64,000 bases of DNA from an uncultured Actinomycetes bacterium (lineage in GTDB: Bacteria; Actinomycetota; Acidimicrobiia; Acidimicrobiales; RAAP-2), in the NCBI GenBank assembly GCA_903830655.1, contig CAIKUQ010000048.1:1-64000 (forward strand), written 5' to 3'. The number at the start of each line of letters is the position of its first letter. The stretch's first letter is position 1. Of this stretch, positions 1 through 9,552 are shown in pieces. The notes beneath the pieces were generated by a model. The model was given only the letters and a program-made list of their open reading frames with translations. It did not search any database and had not been told where the DNA came from. The position numbers and the translations under genes are program-made.

Positions 1-1638
1 ATGATTCGCGACCGCCTGGACTGTGTCCCGGCGGTTATTCAGCTCCCCATTGGCGCTGAGGCCGACTACTTGGGCATCATCGACCTCACCTCCATGAAGG
101 CGACGATCTACCACGACGACAAGGGCGAGCAGCTCGAAGTCGTCGACATCCCTGCTGAGTACCAGGACCAGGCCAACGAGTACCGCACTCGTTTGCTCGA
201 TATCTTGACCACCTTCGATGACGCATTGATGGAAAAGGTTCTCGGGGACGAAGAGATCTCCACCGCTGATGTTCGTCGCGCCCTGCGCCGCGGAACTCTC
301 GAAGGCTTTTGTGTTCCAATCCTGAACGGCACTGCCTTCAAGAACAAGGGTGTCCAGCCAATGCTCGACGCCGTGGTGGACTTCCTGCCAAGCCCCCTCG
401 ACCTTCCTCCAACCCAGGGCACGAAGCCGGGCAAGGAAGATGTTCTCGAGCGCAACGCCGATGACGCTGAGCCTTTCGCGGCACTCGCGTTCAAGATCAT
501 GACCGACCCCTACGTCGGTAAGTTGACCTACCTGCGCGTGTACTCGGGCACCTTGGAAAAGGGTGACACCGTCTACAACACCACTGAAGGTAACAAGAAG
601 GAGCGTCTCGGACGTCTCCTCTTGATGCACGCTAACGAGCGTCAAGACATCGACACCATTCGCACTGGTGACATTGTGGCCGCCGTTGGTCTTAAACAAG
701 TTCACACCGGTGACACACTGTCCAGCATGGACCACCCAATTCAGTTGGAAAACCTTGTCTTCCCCGAGCCCGTTATTCACGTGGCCGTGGAGCCTAAGAC
801 TAAGGCTGACCAGGAGAAGCTCTCGAAGGCGCTGTACTCGCTTTCTGAAGAAGACCCCACCTTCCGTGTTCGCACCGACGAAGAGACCGGCCAAACCGTT
901 ATCTCGGGAATGGGTGAGTTGCACCTTGAAGTGCTGGTCGACCGCATGCTTCGTGAGTTCTCCGTAGACGCCAACGTTGGTAAGCCTCAGGTGGCCTACC
1001 GCGAGACGATTCGCAAGAAGGTCGAAAAGGTTGAAGAGAAGTACGTTCGCCAGACCGGTGGTAAGGGTCAGTACGGCCACGTCGTACTCACCGTCGAGCC
1101 CACGGGCCCCGGTGGCGGTTACGAATTCTTGGACGAAATCTCCGGTGGTGTTATTCCTAAGGAATACATCGGACCCGTCAACCAGGGCATTACCGAGGCT
1201 TTGACTTCGGGTGTACTGGCTGGTTATCCGATGGTGGACCTCCGCGTCCGCTTGACCTTCGGTAGCTACCACGACGTTGACTCCTCAGAAATGGCGTTCA
1301 AGATCGCGGGCTCAATCGCGATCAAGAAGGCGACCCGCTTGGCTAGTCCGGTGCTCATGGAGCCCGTTATGGCCGTAGAGGTAGTAACCCCTGAGGACTA
1401 CATGGGCGACGTAATCGGTGACCTTTCCAGTCGCCGTGGTCGCGTCGAGGGCATGGAACAGCGGGGCAATAGTCAAGCAATTCGGGCACTTGTGCCGCTC
1501 TCTGACATGTTCGGCTACGCTACAGACCTGCGTTCGCGCACCCAAGGTCGCGCGTCGTACACCATGCAGTTCCACTCGTACGCAGAAGTGCCTGAGGCGA
1601 TCGCTAAGGAGATCGTCGCAAAGGCTACGGGCGCGTAA
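1..1638 (+). CDS. fusA: Elongation factor G, 3' part (5' end outside window)
   Basis: Translocation GTPase of the ribosome. The reading frame is open from base 1, and the first Met ([20 protein letters not shown]) is internal: the P-loop and the NKxD region that precede it in EF-G are missing, so the 5' end lies outside the window. What remains is the end of the G domain, domain II (from about residue 155, [20 protein letters not shown]), domain III, domain IV ([20 protein letters not shown]) and domain V ([20 protein letters not shown]). No frameshift is seen. It is followed by tuf after 108 bp, the usual str-operon order. Confidence 0.97.
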   Translation: MIRDRLDCVPAVIQLPIGAEADYLGIIDLTSMKATIYHDDKGEQLEVVDIPAEYQDQANEYRTRLLDILTTFDDALMEKVLGDEEISTADVRRALRRGTLEGFCVPILNGTAFKNKGVQPMLDAVVDFLPSPLDLPPTQGTKPGKEDVLERNADDAEPFAALAFKIMTDPYVGKLTYLRVYSGTLEKGDTVYNTTEGNKKERLGRLLLMHANERQDIDTIRTGDIVAAVGLKQVHTGDTLSSMDHPIQLENLVFPEPVIHVAVEPKTKADQEKLSKALYSLSEEDPTFRVRTDEETGQTVISGMGELHLEVLVDRMLREFSVDANVGKPQVAYRETIRKKVEKVEEKYVRQTGGKGQYGHVVLTVEPTGPGGGYEFLDEISGGVIPKEYIGPVNQGITEALTSGVLAGYPMVDLRVRLTFGSYHDVDSSEMAFKIAGSIAIKKATRLASPVLMEPVMAVEVVTPEDYMGDVIGDLSSRRGRVEGMEQRGNSQAIRALVPLSDMFGYATDLRSRTQGRASYTMQFHSYAEVPEAIAKEIVAKATGA

Positions 1639-1698
1639 GAAAAACGCTGGGCAACCAGCACATGGTCCAAACCGTAGTCGGGGCGGGCCGAAAAAACC

Positions 1699-1721
1699 GA
1701 GGCACCCAAGGTGGGTGTCTC
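1699..1721 (+). other. Hairpin in the fusA-tuf spacer
   Basis: GAGGCACCC (1699-1707) can pair with GGGTGTCTC (1713-1721) around a 5-nt loop: nine pairs, one of them G-U. No T-run follows, so it does not look like a Rho-independent terminator. It sits 25 bp before the tuf start and could be a processing site, a pause site or an mRNA stabiliser. Function is inferred from structure only. Confidence 0.35.
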
Positions 1722-1746
1722 ACAAAGAGAAAGTTAGTCCCCGACA

Positions 1747-2934
1747 ATGGCAAAGCAAAAGTTCGAGCGCACTAAGCCGCACGTAAATATCGGAACCATG
1801 GGTCACATTGACCACGGTAAGACCACTCTTACCGCAGCAATCACCAAGGTTCTTTCAGACCGCGTACCAGGTTCAGCCTTCACGCCTTTCGACCAGATCG
1901 ACAAGGCCCCTGAAGAGCGCGCCCGTGGTATCACCATTTCAATTGCACACGTTGAGTACGAGACGCCAAACCGTCACTACGCCCACGTGGACATGCCCGG
2001 TCACGCCGACTATGTGAAGAACATGATCACCGGTGCCGCTCAGGTTGACGGCGCCATCTTGGTGGTTTCCGCTACTGACGGTCCTATGCCCCAGACTCGT
2101 GAGCACGTTCTGCTCGCTCGTCAGGTTGGTGTTCCCTACATCGTGGTGGCCCTTAACAAGTCCGACATGGTTGACGACGAAGAGTTGCTCGACCTCGTTG
2201 AGATGGAAGTTCGCGAGCTCCTCACGAGCTACGACTTCCCAGGCGATGACACTCCAATCGTTCGCGTTTCCGCACTGAAGGCCCTCGAGGGCGACCAGGC
2301 GTGGGGTGACAAGGTTATGGAGCTCATGGCTGAAGTTGACCGCTACATCCCAGAGCCCGAGCGCGCTACTGACAAGCCTTTCTTGATGTCAATCGAGGAC
2401 GTTATGTCAATCACCGGTCGTGGCACCGTGGTTACCGGCAAGGTAGAGCAGGGCATTGTAAAGGTCGGTGACGAAGTCGAAATCGTGGGTCTGCGTGACA
2501 CCACTAAGACCACCGTTACCGGTATCGAGATGTTCCGTAAGCTCCTTGACGAAGGTCAGGCTGGCGACAACCTTGGAGCACTCCTCCGTGGTACCAAGAA
2601 GGAAGAAGTTGAGCGCGGGCAGGTTCTCTGCAAGCCAGGCTCAATCACTCCTCACACCAACTTCGAGGCTTCGGTCTACGTGTTGACCAAGGAAGAAGGA
2701 GGCCGTCACAAGCCTTTCTTCACCAACTACCGCCCACAGTTCTACTTCCGCACCACTGACGTGACCGGAACCGTAGACCTGCCAGCTGGTACTGAGATGG
2801 TTATGCCCGGTGACAACACCGAAATGACCGTTACCTTGGGTAAGCCAATCGCGATGGAAGAGGGCTTGACCTTCTCAATCCGCGAGGGTGGACGCACCGT
2901 AGGTTCAGGCCGCGTTACAAAGATCCTGAAGTAG
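1747..2934 (+). CDS. tuf: Elongation factor Tu
   Basis: GTPase that delivers aminoacyl-tRNA to the ribosomal A site. The 395 residues match the family length. G1 is GHIDHGKT (residues 19-26), the switch I motif RGITIS begins at 59, G3 is DMPGH (81-85; Cys or Ala is common at the second position, Met here), G4 is NKSD and G5 is SALK. The C-terminal beta-barrels are complete ([20 protein letters not shown] and the [17 protein letters not shown] tail). The ATG follows a purine-rich AAAGAGAAAG stretch. rpsJ begins only 6 bp after the stop, so the two are probably co-transcribed. Confidence 0.98.
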   Translation: MAKQKFERTKPHVNIGTMGHIDHGKTTLTAAITKVLSDRVPGSAFTPFDQIDKAPEERARGITISIAHVEYETPNRHYAHVDMPGHADYVKNMITGAAQVDGAILVVSATDGPMPQTREHVLLARQVGVPYIVVALNKSDMVDDEELLDLVEMEVRELLTSYDFPGDDTPIVRVSALKALEGDQAWGDKVMELMAEVDRYIPEPERATDKPFLMSIEDVMSITGRGTVVTGKVEQGIVKVGDEVEIVGLRDTTKTTVTGIEMFRKLLDEGQAGDNLGALLRGTKKEEVERGQVLCKPGSITPHTNFEASVYVLTKEEGGRHKPFFTNYRPQFYFRTTDVTGTVDLPAGTEMVMPGDNTEMTVTLGKPIAMEEGLTFSIREGGRTVGSGRVTKILK

Positions 2935-2940
2935 TCGAAA

Positions 2941-3264
2941 ATGGCCGACAACCGTCAATCAATCCGAATCCGGCTGAAGGCCTTCGACCATGGCATCTTG
3001 GACCAGTCCACCGCGAAGATCGTGCAAACGGTCGAGCGCACGAATGCACGGGTGCAAGGGCCAGTTCCGCTGCCCACCGAAAAGCACCGGTACACCGTGG
3101 TTCGTGGACCCCACAAGCACAAGGACTCGCGCGAGCACTTCGAAATGCGCGTGCACAAGCGTCTTTTGGACATTGTGGACCAGACCCCCAAGACGGTTGA
3201 TGCGCTTCAGCGCCTCGACCTTCCAGCGGGTGTGGACATCGAAATCAAGATCCGCCAGCACTAA
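2941..3264 (+). CDS. rpsJ: 30S ribosomal protein S10
   Basis: S10 of the 30S head, also the NusE transcription factor. The protein has 107 residues (family about 102) with typical [36 protein letters not shown] and [16 protein letters not shown] stretches. The ATG lies 6 bp after the tuf stop and has no clear Shine-Dalgarno sequence of its own, so translation is probably coupled to tuf. A strong terminator follows, so rpsJ appears to belong to the str transcript rather than heading the S10 operon. Confidence 0.98.
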   Translation: MADNRQSIRIRLKAFDHGILDQSTAKIVQTVERTNARVQGPVPLPTEKHRYTVVRGPHKHKDSREHFEMRVHKRLLDIVDQTPKTVDALQRLDLPAGVDIEIKIRQH

Positions 3265-3280
3265 GTAGTACTTGGCTCGA

Positions 3281-3314
3281 AGCCCCGCCAGCGCATTTGC
3301 GTTGGCGGGGCTTT
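3281..3314 (+). terminator. Rho-independent terminator after rpsJ
   Basis: AGCCCCGCCAGCGC (3281-3294) pairs with GCGTTGGCGGGGCT (3299-3312) around the loop ATTT: a 14-bp GC-rich stem with one G-U pair, followed by a short TT. The stem is strong and the U-tract weak. It begins 16 bp after the rpsJ stop and separates the fusA-tuf-rpsJ unit from rplC onward. Confidence 0.8.
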
Positions 3315-3331
3315 GTGCTGTACGGTAGTAC
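3302..3331 (+). promoter_or_regulatory. Candidate promoter for the rplC operon
   Basis: TTGGCG (3302-3307) and TAGTAC (3326-3331) with an 18-bp spacer; TACGGT (3321-3326) is an alternative -10. The boxes overlap the end of the rpsJ terminator and lie just ahead of the structured leader. A promoter is expected here because of the terminator, but the box assignment is inference. Confidence 0.4.
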
Positions 3332-3458
3332 TCCCTGCTTTTTGGGGAGAACAGATGTGTGCGGCAGCCCGAAAGGGTACTCCGCACCGAAACAGTCGAG
3401 CGCTCCGTTCGGGTCTTTCAGCCCGGCGGAGCGTCTGTATGTCGGGTGAACCGACGTA
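3331..3458 (+). promoter_or_regulatory. Structured 5' leader RNA of the rplC operon
   Basis: Four consecutive hairpins can be drawn. (1) CTCCC 3331-3335 with GGGAG 3345-3349. (2) GTGCGG 3359-3364 with CCGCAC 3382-3387, enclosing CCC-GAAA-GGG (3368-3377) capped by a GNRA tetraloop. (3) GCGCTCCG 3400-3407 with CGGAGCGT 3427-3434, enclosing CGGG/CCCG. (4) 3438-3445 with 3451-3458, core GTCGG/CCGAC. The rplC Shine-Dalgarno sequence (AGGAAGAGG, about 3470) follows directly. Ribosomal-protein operons are commonly autoregulated through such leaders. I do not recognise a named family here. Confidence 0.55.
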
Positions 3459-3483
3459 TGGGAATTAAGAGGAAGAGGACAAC

Positions 3484-4143
3484 GTGGCGTTCAAAGCGAT
3501 CGTCGGCGAGAAGGTGGGCATGACCCAGGTTTGGGATGACCAAAACCGGGCCGTACCAGTGACGGTAGTTCGCGTCAGCCCAGCTCGAGTCGTACAAGTA
3601 AAGACTCCGGAGAAGGAGGGCTACTCAGCGCTCCAAGTGACCTGGGGAACCCGTCGGTTGTCAACCCTCACTAAGGGTGAGCTCGGACACTTCGACGCTG
3701 CCGGAGTAGCTCCGGGTAAGAAGCTCGTCGAGCTTCGTCTCGATGACATCTCCGGTTACGAAGTCGGACAAGAGATTGTCGCAGACGCTTTCGAGAAGGG
3801 TGAGATGATTGACGTCACCGCCGTTTCGAAGGGTAAGGGTTTCGCTGGTGGTATGAAGCGTCACAATTTCGGTGGTCAAGGTGCATCGCACGGTAACCAC
3901 AAGCACCACCGTGCTCCTGGTTCCATTGGCGCCTGTTCAACACCAGGTCGTGTTTTCAAGGGCACCAAGATGGCCGGACGTATGGGTGGATCACAAGTAA
4001 CAACTACCAACTTGGAAGTTGTCAGCATCGACCTGGAGCGTCAGATTGTTCTCGTAAAGGGCGCGGTACCTGGTCCTCGTGGCGGCACCGTCGTTATCCG
4101 TACCTCCGTTAAGAACCCTATGAAGGCGGGAGGTAAGCGATGA
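3484..4143 (+). CDS. rplC: 50S ribosomal protein L3
   Basis: L3 binds 23S rRNA near the peptidyl transferase centre and starts 50S assembly. The 219 residues match the family. It begins AIVGEKVGMTQVWDDQNRAV and contains the conserved loop GGMKRHNFGGQGASHGNHKH and KGTKMAGRMGGSQVT. The start is GTG with a good Shine-Dalgarno sequence (AGGAAGAGG). It is the first gene of its transcription unit, after the structured leader. The stop overlaps the rplD start by 4 bp. Confidence 0.98.
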   Translation: MAFKAIVGEKVGMTQVWDDQNRAVPVTVVRVSPARVVQVKTPEKEGYSALQVTWGTRRLSTLTKGELGHFDAAGVAPGKKLVELRLDDISGYEVGQEIVADAFEKGEMIDVTAVSKGKGFAGGMKRHNFGGQGASHGNHKHHRAPGSIGACSTPGRVFKGTKMAGRMGGSQVTTTNLEVVSIDLERQIVLVKGAVPGPRGGTVVIRTSVKNPMKAGGKR

Positions 4144-4820
4144 GTCAGTTGCTCACCCTTCGTGGTCCCGTAAAGAAGGACCGTCCAGAGCCCACTAAGC
4201 GTTCGGTAACTCGTCGCGACATTGCCGGCAAGGAACTCGGATCAGTTGCTCTCGAGCCAACGATTTTCGGTATTGAGCCCAACATGGCCGTTATGCACCA
4301 GGTGGTTAAGGCTCAGCTCGCCGCCAAGCGTGCCGGTACCCAAAGCACCAAGACCCGTAAAGAGGTTCGTGGTGGTGGGCGTAAGCCCTTCAACCAAAAG
4401 GGAACTGGTGGAGCGCGTCAAGGAACCATCCGTGCGCCTCACTACCCCGGTGGTGGTGTGGCCCTTGGACCTCGTCCTCGTAAGTACGACCAGAAGACGC
4501 CTAAGAAGATGATTCGTCTCGCACTTAACTCGGCTCTGTCAGACCGTGCCTCACTCGAGCGTGTGGCCCTGATTGACAACTTCGCTACCTGGTCCGCTCC
4601 TAAGACCAAGGACGCTATTTCGGCTATCGAGAAGCTCGGCCTTAATGGCAAGGTTCTCGTAGTCCTCGCCAAGGACGATGTCGTGGCCTTCCACTCATTC
4701 CGCAACCTGCCCAACGTGAAGACCGTTGACACCGGCGAACTAAACACCTATGACGTGTTGGACGCCGAGTGGATTCTCTTCACCGACGCGACGTTGCCCC
4801 AATCTAAGGAGACCAACTAA
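4140..4820 (+). CDS. rplD: 50S ribosomal protein L4
   Basis: L4 lines the peptide exit tunnel; in some bacteria it represses its own operon. The 226 residues are slightly long, with a short basic N-terminal extension ([20 protein letters not shown]). The tunnel loop [20 protein letters not shown] and the [20 protein letters not shown] stretch are typical. The start overlaps the rplC stop (ATGA) and the stop overlaps the rplW start by one base. Confidence 0.97.
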   Translation: MSQLLTLRGPVKKDRPEPTKRSVTRRDIAGKELGSVALEPTIFGIEPNMAVMHQVVKAQLAAKRAGTQSTKTRKEVRGGGRKPFNQKGTGGARQGTIRAPHYPGGGVALGPRPRKYDQKTPKKMIRLALNSALSDRASLERVALIDNFATWSAPKTKDAISAIEKLGLNGKVLVVLAKDDVVAFHSFRNLPNVKTVDTGELNTYDVLDAEWILFTDATLPQSKETN

Positions 4821-5110
4821 TGCTTGACGCAATGACCGTCCTACTGCGCCCCGTTGTTTCGGAGAAGACCTACGCCTTGATGGACAAGGGAACCTACGTA
4901 TTTGTTGTAGACCCCCGCGCCACCAAGATTGACGTGCGTAACGCCGTCGAGCAGGCCTTCAACGTGACCGTAACTAACGTGAACACGCTTAACCGCAAGG
5001 GTAAGTCGACCCGTAACCGCCGCACGGGTGTGCGTGGTTCACGACCCGACACCAAGCGCGCCATCGTCACCCTGAAGTCGGGCGACACGATCAACCTCTT
5101 CGAGAACTAA
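4820..5110 (+). CDS. rplW: 50S ribosomal protein L23
   Basis: L23 sits at the tunnel exit and docks trigger factor and SRP. The 96 residues include the typical LLRPVVSEKTYALMDKGTYV and the NRRTGVRGSRPDTKRAIVTL tail. ATG 4820 overlaps the rplD stop (TAATG); ATG 4832 (MTVLLRPV) is a possible alternative start. rplB follows after 11 bp. Confidence 0.96.
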   Translation: MLDAMTVLLRPVVSEKTYALMDKGTYVFVVDPRATKIDVRNAVEQAFNVTVTNVNTLNRKGKSTRNRRTGVRGSRPDTKRAIVTLKSGDTINLFEN

Positions 5111-5121
5111 AGGCTTAGAAC

Positions 5122-5955
5122 ATGGCACTTCGTCACCGTAAACCAACCAGCCCCGGCCGTCGTTTCCAGACGGTCTCGGACTTTGCTGAAATCACCAAGT
5201 CGACGCCGGAAAAGTCGTTGCTCGACTCCAAGCCCAAGACCGGTGGTCGTAACAACTACGGCCGCAAGACCTCGCGTCACCGCGGTGGTGGTCACAAGCA
5301 GCAGTACCGCATCATTGACTTCAAGCGCAACAAAGATGGCGTTCCCGCCACCGTTGCCTCAATCGAATACGACCCCAACCGCACCTGCCGTATTGCTCTC
5401 TTGCACTACGCAGATGGTGAAAAGCGTTACATCTTGGCTCCTAATGGCCTGAAGGTGGGCGACAAGGTCGAGTCCGGCCCTAAGGCTGACATTCGTAACG
5501 GCAACGCGTTGCCCATGCGCTTTATCCCCACCGGTTCTACGGTGCACAACGTCGAGCTACGCCCCGGTGGTGGTGGCAAGATGGCCCGTTCCGCCGGTAT
5601 GGGCGTTCAGCTCGTCGCGAAAGATGGCGGATACGCCACCTTGCGTCTTCCCTCGACCGAAATGCGCCGCGTGCTGATTGACTGCCGCGCCACTTTGGGC
5701 ATTATCGGCAACTCCGAGCATGAACTGATCAAAATCGGTAAGGCCGGACGTAACCGTTGGAAGGGTAAGCGTCCCCAGACTCGTGGTGTGGCGATGAACC
5801 CAGTGGACCACCCACTTGGTGGTGGTGAAGGTAAGACCTCCGGTGGACGTCACCCCGTTTCACCATGGGGTCAGCCAGAAGGTCGTACCCGTTTGCCCAA
5901 GCAGTCGGATGCACTCATTATTCGTCGTCGCCGTGGTCGCGGATCGCGGAGGTAG
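5122..5955 (+). CDS. rplB: 50S ribosomal protein L2
   Basis: L2 is needed for subunit joining and supports peptidyl transferase. The 277 residues match the family. Visible are the N-terminal [15 protein letters not shown], the OB/SH3 core ([20 protein letters not shown]) and the C-terminal [20 protein letters not shown], which contains the conserved His near the catalytic centre. It lies between rplW and rpsS in the standard S10 order. Confidence 0.98.
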   Translation: MALRHRKPTSPGRRFQTVSDFAEITKSTPEKSLLDSKPKTGGRNNYGRKTSRHRGGGHKQQYRIIDFKRNKDGVPATVASIEYDPNRTCRIALLHYADGEKRYILAPNGLKVGDKVESGPKADIRNGNALPMRFIPTGSTVHNVELRPGGGGKMARSAGMGVQLVAKDGGYATLRLPSTEMRRVLIDCRATLGIIGNSEHELIKIGKAGRNRWKGKRPQTRGVAMNPVDHPLGGGEGKTSGGRHPVSPWGQPEGRTRLPKQSDALIIRRRRGRGSRR

Positions 5956-5962
5956 GTAGAAC

Positions 5963-6241
5963 ATGTCACGTAGTCTCAAAAAAGGTCCTTTCATCGATGG
6001 ACACCTTCTTAAGAAGGTTGATGCGATGAACGCCGCCAACGAAAAGAAGGTCATCAAGACCTGGAGCCGTCGTTCGACGGTAATCCCCGACATGGTCGGT
6101 CACACCTTCGCCGTACACGACGGTCGTCGTCACGTACCGGTATTTGTCAACGAATCAATGGTCGGCCACAAGCTTGGCGAGTTCGCACCCACGCGAACCT
6201 TCAAGTTCCACGCCGGACAAGAAAAGACGGGTAAGCGCTAA
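5963..6241 (+). CDS. rpsS: 30S ribosomal protein S19
   Basis: S19 of the 30S head, close to the A-site tRNA and bridge B1. The 92 residues begin [20 protein letters not shown] and contain [20 protein letters not shown] and [16 protein letters not shown]. It starts 7 bp after rplB; its stop codon overlaps the rplV ATG by one base. Confidence 0.98.
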   Translation: MSRSLKKGPFIDGHLLKKVDAMNAANEKKVIKTWSRRSTVIPDMVGHTFAVHDGRRHVPVFVNESMVGHKLGEFAPTRTFKFHAGQEKTGKR

Positions 6242-6930
6242 TGACTGCTGCGAAGACCAACGAACGTCCAGGCACCCGCGCTTCAGTGCGGGGCTATCAG
6301 ATGTCGGCCACCAAGGCTCGTGTCGTGTTGAACAACATCCGTGGTGAGGACATCCAGACCGCGCGAGAGATTTTGGCTGGCACGACCCGTGAAGCTGCGG
6401 ACGTCATTGCTAAGGTGCTCAACTCCGCCATCGCGAACGCCGTGAACAACGACGGCATGGTTGCCGAAGAGCTGTACGTTTCGGCTTGCTACGCCGACGA
6501 GGGCATCACTATGAAGCGCTTCACCCCACGTGCGCGTGGACGCGCCGGTGCCATCCGCAAGCGTGCTTGCCACATCACCGTCATCGTCTCGAAGATGGAC
6601 GATGACCGTCTAGAGATTCTTTCCAACGCCCGCAGCGCCAAGGCGCAGAGCTCGCGCACCCAGCGCGTAGCGTCGTCACGCCGCCGTGCTGACCAAACAG
6701 CTTCGGTGAACAAGCGTGAAGCCGCTGCCGAAGCTGCCGCTCTGGAAGCAGCGGCCAACGAGGCTGAGGTTGAAGAGCAGATCGTGACCGAGGTTGTTGC
6801 CCCGCAGGCCGAGGTTGTTGCTACTGAGGTTGCTACCGAAGAGGTTGCCGCCGAAGTCGCCACGCAAGAGGCTGCCACCGAAGAAGTTGCGGTTGCCGCA
6901 ACTGAAGAGAAGAACGAGGAGACCAACTAA
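6241..6930 (+). CDS. rplV: 50S ribosomal protein L22 with long acidic C-terminal tail
   Basis: L22 spans the 50S subunit and its loop forms part of the exit-tunnel constriction. The conserved domain occupies about residues 8-122 ([40 protein letters not shown]). The protein is 229 residues, roughly twice the usual 110-120: from about residue 125 it becomes a low-complexity tail, first Arg/Ser-rich ([18 protein letters not shown]), then an Ala/Glu/Val/Thr repeat-like region ([20 protein letters not shown]). The tail is in frame with no stop and the gene still overlaps rpsC, so it is a real extension, probably disordered and solvent-exposed. Confidence 0.96.
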   Translation: MTAAKTNERPGTRASVRGYQMSATKARVVLNNIRGEDIQTAREILAGTTREAADVIAKVLNSAIANAVNNDGMVAEELYVSACYADEGITMKRFTPRARGRAGAIRKRACHITVIVSKMDDDRLEILSNARSAKAQSSRTQRVASSRRRADQTASVNKREAAAEAAALEAAANEAEVEEQIVTEVVAPQAEVVATEVATEEVAAEVATQEAATEEVAVAATEEKNEETN

Positions 6931-7847
6931 TGGGTCAGAAGGTAAATCCCTACGGTTTCCGTCTCGGCATTACGACCGACTGGAAGTCGCGCTGGTTTAA
7001 AGAGCGTGGCTACAAGGAACTCGTCATCGAAGACTGGAAAATCCGCGACTACCTAACCAAGCAGCTGGAAAGCGCCATGGTTAGCCGCATCGAAATTGAG
7101 CGCAGTTCGGACCGCATCCGCGTTGACATTCACACCGCACGTCCCGGCATTGTTATTGGCCGTCGTGGTGCTGAGGCTGAGCGTCTGAAGAAAGACCTCG
7201 AGAAGATCACTGGACAAAAGCACATCTCACTCAACATCCAAGAAATCAAGCAGCCTGAACTCGACGCTGCGTTGATTGCTCAAGGAATCTGTGACCAGTT
7301 GCTTCGCCGCGTGGCCTTCCGTCGCGCCATGAAGCGTGGTATTCAGACCGTGCAAAAGGCTGGCGCCTTGGGTGTTCGCATCCAGGCCTCGGGCCGTTTG
7401 GGTGGCGCTGAAATGTCACGTCGTGAGTCCTACCGCGAGGGCCGCGTGCCCCTGCACACCCTTCGTGCTGACATTGACTATGGATTCCGTGAGGCTCGCA
7501 CCTCAACGGGACGTATCGGTGTAAAGGTTTGGATTTACAAGGGTGACGTCTTGCCCTACTCGGTCACCAACGACGAGAAAATCGTTCGCGAAGCCGCTAT
7601 GGCTGCCGGTGAGGCCGTCCCAATTTCCACTACGCCAGCTGCGCCTAAGGGTGTTGTGCGTGCCGGTGGGGGACGACGTCGCGTTGGCGATGCCGAAGTG
7701 ACCACCACGGAGTTTGTCGATGCCCCAGCGGACATCTTGGCCGTGACTCCCGAGGTCGAGGCTCAGTTGAGCGTTGAAGAGGACATCGAGCGTCGCACCG
7801 CTACCGAGCACACCGACGCTCCACACTTTCGAAAGGACGCTGAGTAA
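6930..7847 (+). CDS. rpsC: 30S ribosomal protein S3, extended C-terminus
   Basis: S3 forms part of the mRNA entry tunnel and helicase. It contains the N-terminal [19 protein letters not shown], the KH domain ([20 protein letters not shown]) and the C-terminal domain (RREGYREG-type [40 protein letters not shown]). The 305 residues exceed the usual 210-240; beyond about residue 230 is an acidic, Ala/Thr/Glu-rich tail. Its start overlaps the rplV stop. Confidence 0.97.
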   Translation: MGQKVNPYGFRLGITTDWKSRWFKERGYKELVIEDWKIRDYLTKQLESAMVSRIEIERSSDRIRVDIHTARPGIVIGRRGAEAERLKKDLEKITGQKHISLNIQEIKQPELDAALIAQGICDQLLRRVAFRRAMKRGIQTVQKAGALGVRIQASGRLGGAEMSRRESYREGRVPLHTLRADIDYGFREARTSTGRIGVKVWIYKGDVLPYSVTNDEKIVREAAMAAGEAVPISTTPAAPKGVVRAGGGRRRVGDAEVTTTEFVDAPADILAVTPEVEAQLSVEEDIERRTATEHTDAPHFRKDAE

Positions 7848-7849
7848 TT

Positions 7850-8287
7850 ATGTTGATGCCCCGCAAGGTTAAGCACCGCAAACAACAGCGTGGTCGTATG
7901 ACCGGACAAGCCAAGGGCGGCGTCGAGCTGAACTTTGGTGACTTCGGAATCCAAGCTCTCGAGCGTGGATGGATCACCGCTCGACAGATTGAAGCGGCTC
8001 GTATTGCCATGACCCGTCACGTGAAGCGTGGTGGAAAGGTCTGGATCCGTATTTTCCCTGACAAGCCAGTAACCCAAAAGCCCGCAGAAACCCGTATGGG
8101 TTCAGGTAAGGGCAACCCTGAGTTCTGGGTTGCCGTGGTTAAGCCTGGTCGCGTGATGTTCGAGCTCGGTGGTGTGGACGAGGCCTTGGCCCGTGCCGCT
8201 ATGGAGCGCGCCATCCAGAAGTTGCCCATCAAGGCCAAGTTCATTATTCGTCCCGGAACTCACGGGACACCGGAGGTCACGATCTAA
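7850..8287 (+). CDS. rplP: 50S ribosomal protein L16
   Basis: L16 organises the A-site region and helps bind tRNA. The 145 residues begin with the typical [17 protein letters not shown] and contain [20 protein letters not shown] and the [10 protein letters not shown] end. It starts 2 bp after the rpsC stop. Its stop overlaps the rpmC ATG by one base. Confidence 0.98.
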   Translation: MLMPRKVKHRKQQRGRMTGQAKGGVELNFGDFGIQALERGWITARQIEAARIAMTRHVKRGGKVWIRIFPDKPVTQKPAETRMGSGKGNPEFWVAVVKPGRVMFELGGVDEALARAAMERAIQKLPIKAKFIIRPGTHGTPEVTI

Positions 8288-8520
8288 TGACAACCACATC
8301 AGAAAAGGTTCAAGAGATGCGCGGTTTGAGCGACTCCGACTTGGTCGGTCGCTTGGCCGAAGCTCGTCGTGAGTTATTTAACTTGCGCTTCCAACTCGCC
8401 ACTGGCCAGCTGGACAACTCTTCACGTCTGGGTGCTGTTCGTAAGGACATCGCCCGCCTAGCCACCTTCTTGCGCGAGCGCGAGATTGAGGCTGCCGAAG
8501 CTCAGGAAGGTAACAACTAA
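8287..8520 (+). CDS. rpmC: 50S ribosomal protein L29
   Basis: L29 is a small helical protein at the tunnel exit. The 77 residues carry the family signature ([40 protein letters not shown]). There is a short Ala/Glu-rich C-terminal end. The start overlaps rplP and the stop overlaps rpsQ, each by one base. Confidence 0.96.
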   Translation: MTTTSEKVQEMRGLSDSDLVGRLAEARRELFNLRFQLATGQLDNSSRLGAVRKDIARLATFLREREIEAAEAQEGNN

Positions 8521-8882
8521 TGAGTGATGAAATGACCAACGAAGTCACCGAGACCGAGACCGTCGTCGAGACCGTCACCGCTGCTCCCGTTGCCAAGGCT
8601 GCTCCCGTAGCGGCCGCCGCGACAGAGTCACGTGAGAACCCCCGCAAGATTCGCGAGGGCATCGTGGTCTCGGACAAGATGGATTCGACCATCGTTATTG
8701 CCATCGTCGAGCGTGTTCGTCACGCCGTTTACGGCAAGACCGTACAGCGCACCAAGAAGCTCTACGTGCATGATGAGAAGAACGAAGCCAAAATCGGTGA
8801 CAAGGTACGCGTCCAAGAGACCCGTCCGCTGTCCAAACTCAAGCGCTGGCGCTTGACCGAAATTGTGGAGCGTGCTCGATGA
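8520..8882 (+). CDS. rpsQ: 30S ribosomal protein S17 with N-terminal extension
   Basis: S17 is a primary 16S rRNA binder with an OB-fold. The conserved part is residues 41-120 ([53 protein letters not shown]). The first 40 residues are an acidic then Ala/Val-rich extension that standard S17 (about 85 residues) lacks. The ATG overlaps the rpmC stop and no later Met precedes the core, so the extended start is the likely one. The stop overlaps rplN by 4 bp. Confidence 0.95.
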   Translation: MSDEMTNEVTETETVVETVTAAPVAKAAPVAAAATESRENPRKIREGIVVSDKMDSTIVIAIVERVRHAVYGKTVQRTKKLYVHDEKNEAKIGDKVRVQETRPLSKLKRWRLTEIVERAR

Positions 8883-9247
8883 TTCAGCAAGAATCCCGTC
8901 TCAAGATTGCCGACAACTCCGGTGCGAAGGAAGTCCTTTGCATCCGTGTGTTGGGTGGTACTCGCCGTCGTTACGCATCGATTGGTGATGTCTTCATCGC
9001 CACGGTGAAAGACGCCATTCCCGGCGCGGCCGTTAAGAAGGGTGACGTGGTTCGCTGCGTCGTCGTTCGTGTCGCCAAGGAAAAGCGTCGTCCCGACGGT
9101 TCCTACATCAAGTTCGACGAGAACGCCGCCGTGCTGATCACTGACCAGTTACAGCCCCGCGGTACCCGTATTTTTGGGCCAGTCGGACGTGAACTACGTG
9201 ACAAGAAGTTCATGCGCATTATTTCTCTAGCCCCCGAGGTGTTGTAA
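8879..9247 (+). CDS. rplN: 50S ribosomal protein L14
   Basis: L14 lies at the subunit interface and is a contact for RsfS and initiation factors. The 122 residues match the family: [59 protein letters not shown]. The start overlaps the rpsQ stop (ATGA) and the stop overlaps the rplX start (TAATG). Confidence 0.98.
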   Translation: MIQQESRLKIADNSGAKEVLCIRVLGGTRRRYASIGDVFIATVKDAIPGAAVKKGDVVRCVVVRVAKEKRRPDGSYIKFDENAAVLITDQLQPRGTRIFGPVGRELRDKKFMRIISLAPEVL

Positions 9248-9552
9248 TGAAAATTCGTAAGGGTGACGACGTGCTCGTACTAGCGGGCAAGTTCCGCGGC
9301 GAGCGCGCGAAGGTTGAAGAGGCATTGCCAGGCGCCAACAAGGTGATCCTGGAAGGCCTCAACGTAGCCAAGCGCCACACCAAGCAAACCGGTGCGACCA
9401 TGCAAGCGGGAATCATCGACAAGGTGATGCCCCTACACGTCAGCAACGTTGCACTGTGGTGTGGCAAGCACAAGGGACCAGCGAAGGTTGGTTTCAAGGT
9501 TGAAGGCGACACGAAGACTCGTGTTTGCCGCAAGTGTGGAGAGACAGTATGA
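9247..9552 (+). CDS. rplX: 50S ribosomal protein L24
   Basis: L24 is an assembly-initiator protein at the tunnel exit. The KOW motif ([20 protein letters not shown]) is at the N-terminus, followed by [20 protein letters not shown]. The 101 residues end VCRKCGETV, a C-x2-C common in actinobacterial L24. The stop overlaps the rplE ATG (ATGA). Confidence 0.97.
   Translation: MKIRKGDDVLVLAGKFRGERAKVEEALPGANKVILEGLNVAKRHTKQTGATMQAGIIDKVMPLHVSNVALWCGKHKGPAKVGFKVEGDTKTRVCRKCGETV

Noticed and set aside
2000..2010. EF-Tu G3 motif DMPGH instead of DCPGH or DAPGH, considered as a resistance change
   Set aside because: The position is naturally variable and the rest of the motif is intact; nothing ties it to antibiotic resistance.
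6489..6926. Open frame of 145 codons on the minus strand, Ser/Thr/Ala-rich
   Set aside because: It is the complement of the low-complexity tail of rplV; no family resemblance and no ribosome site.
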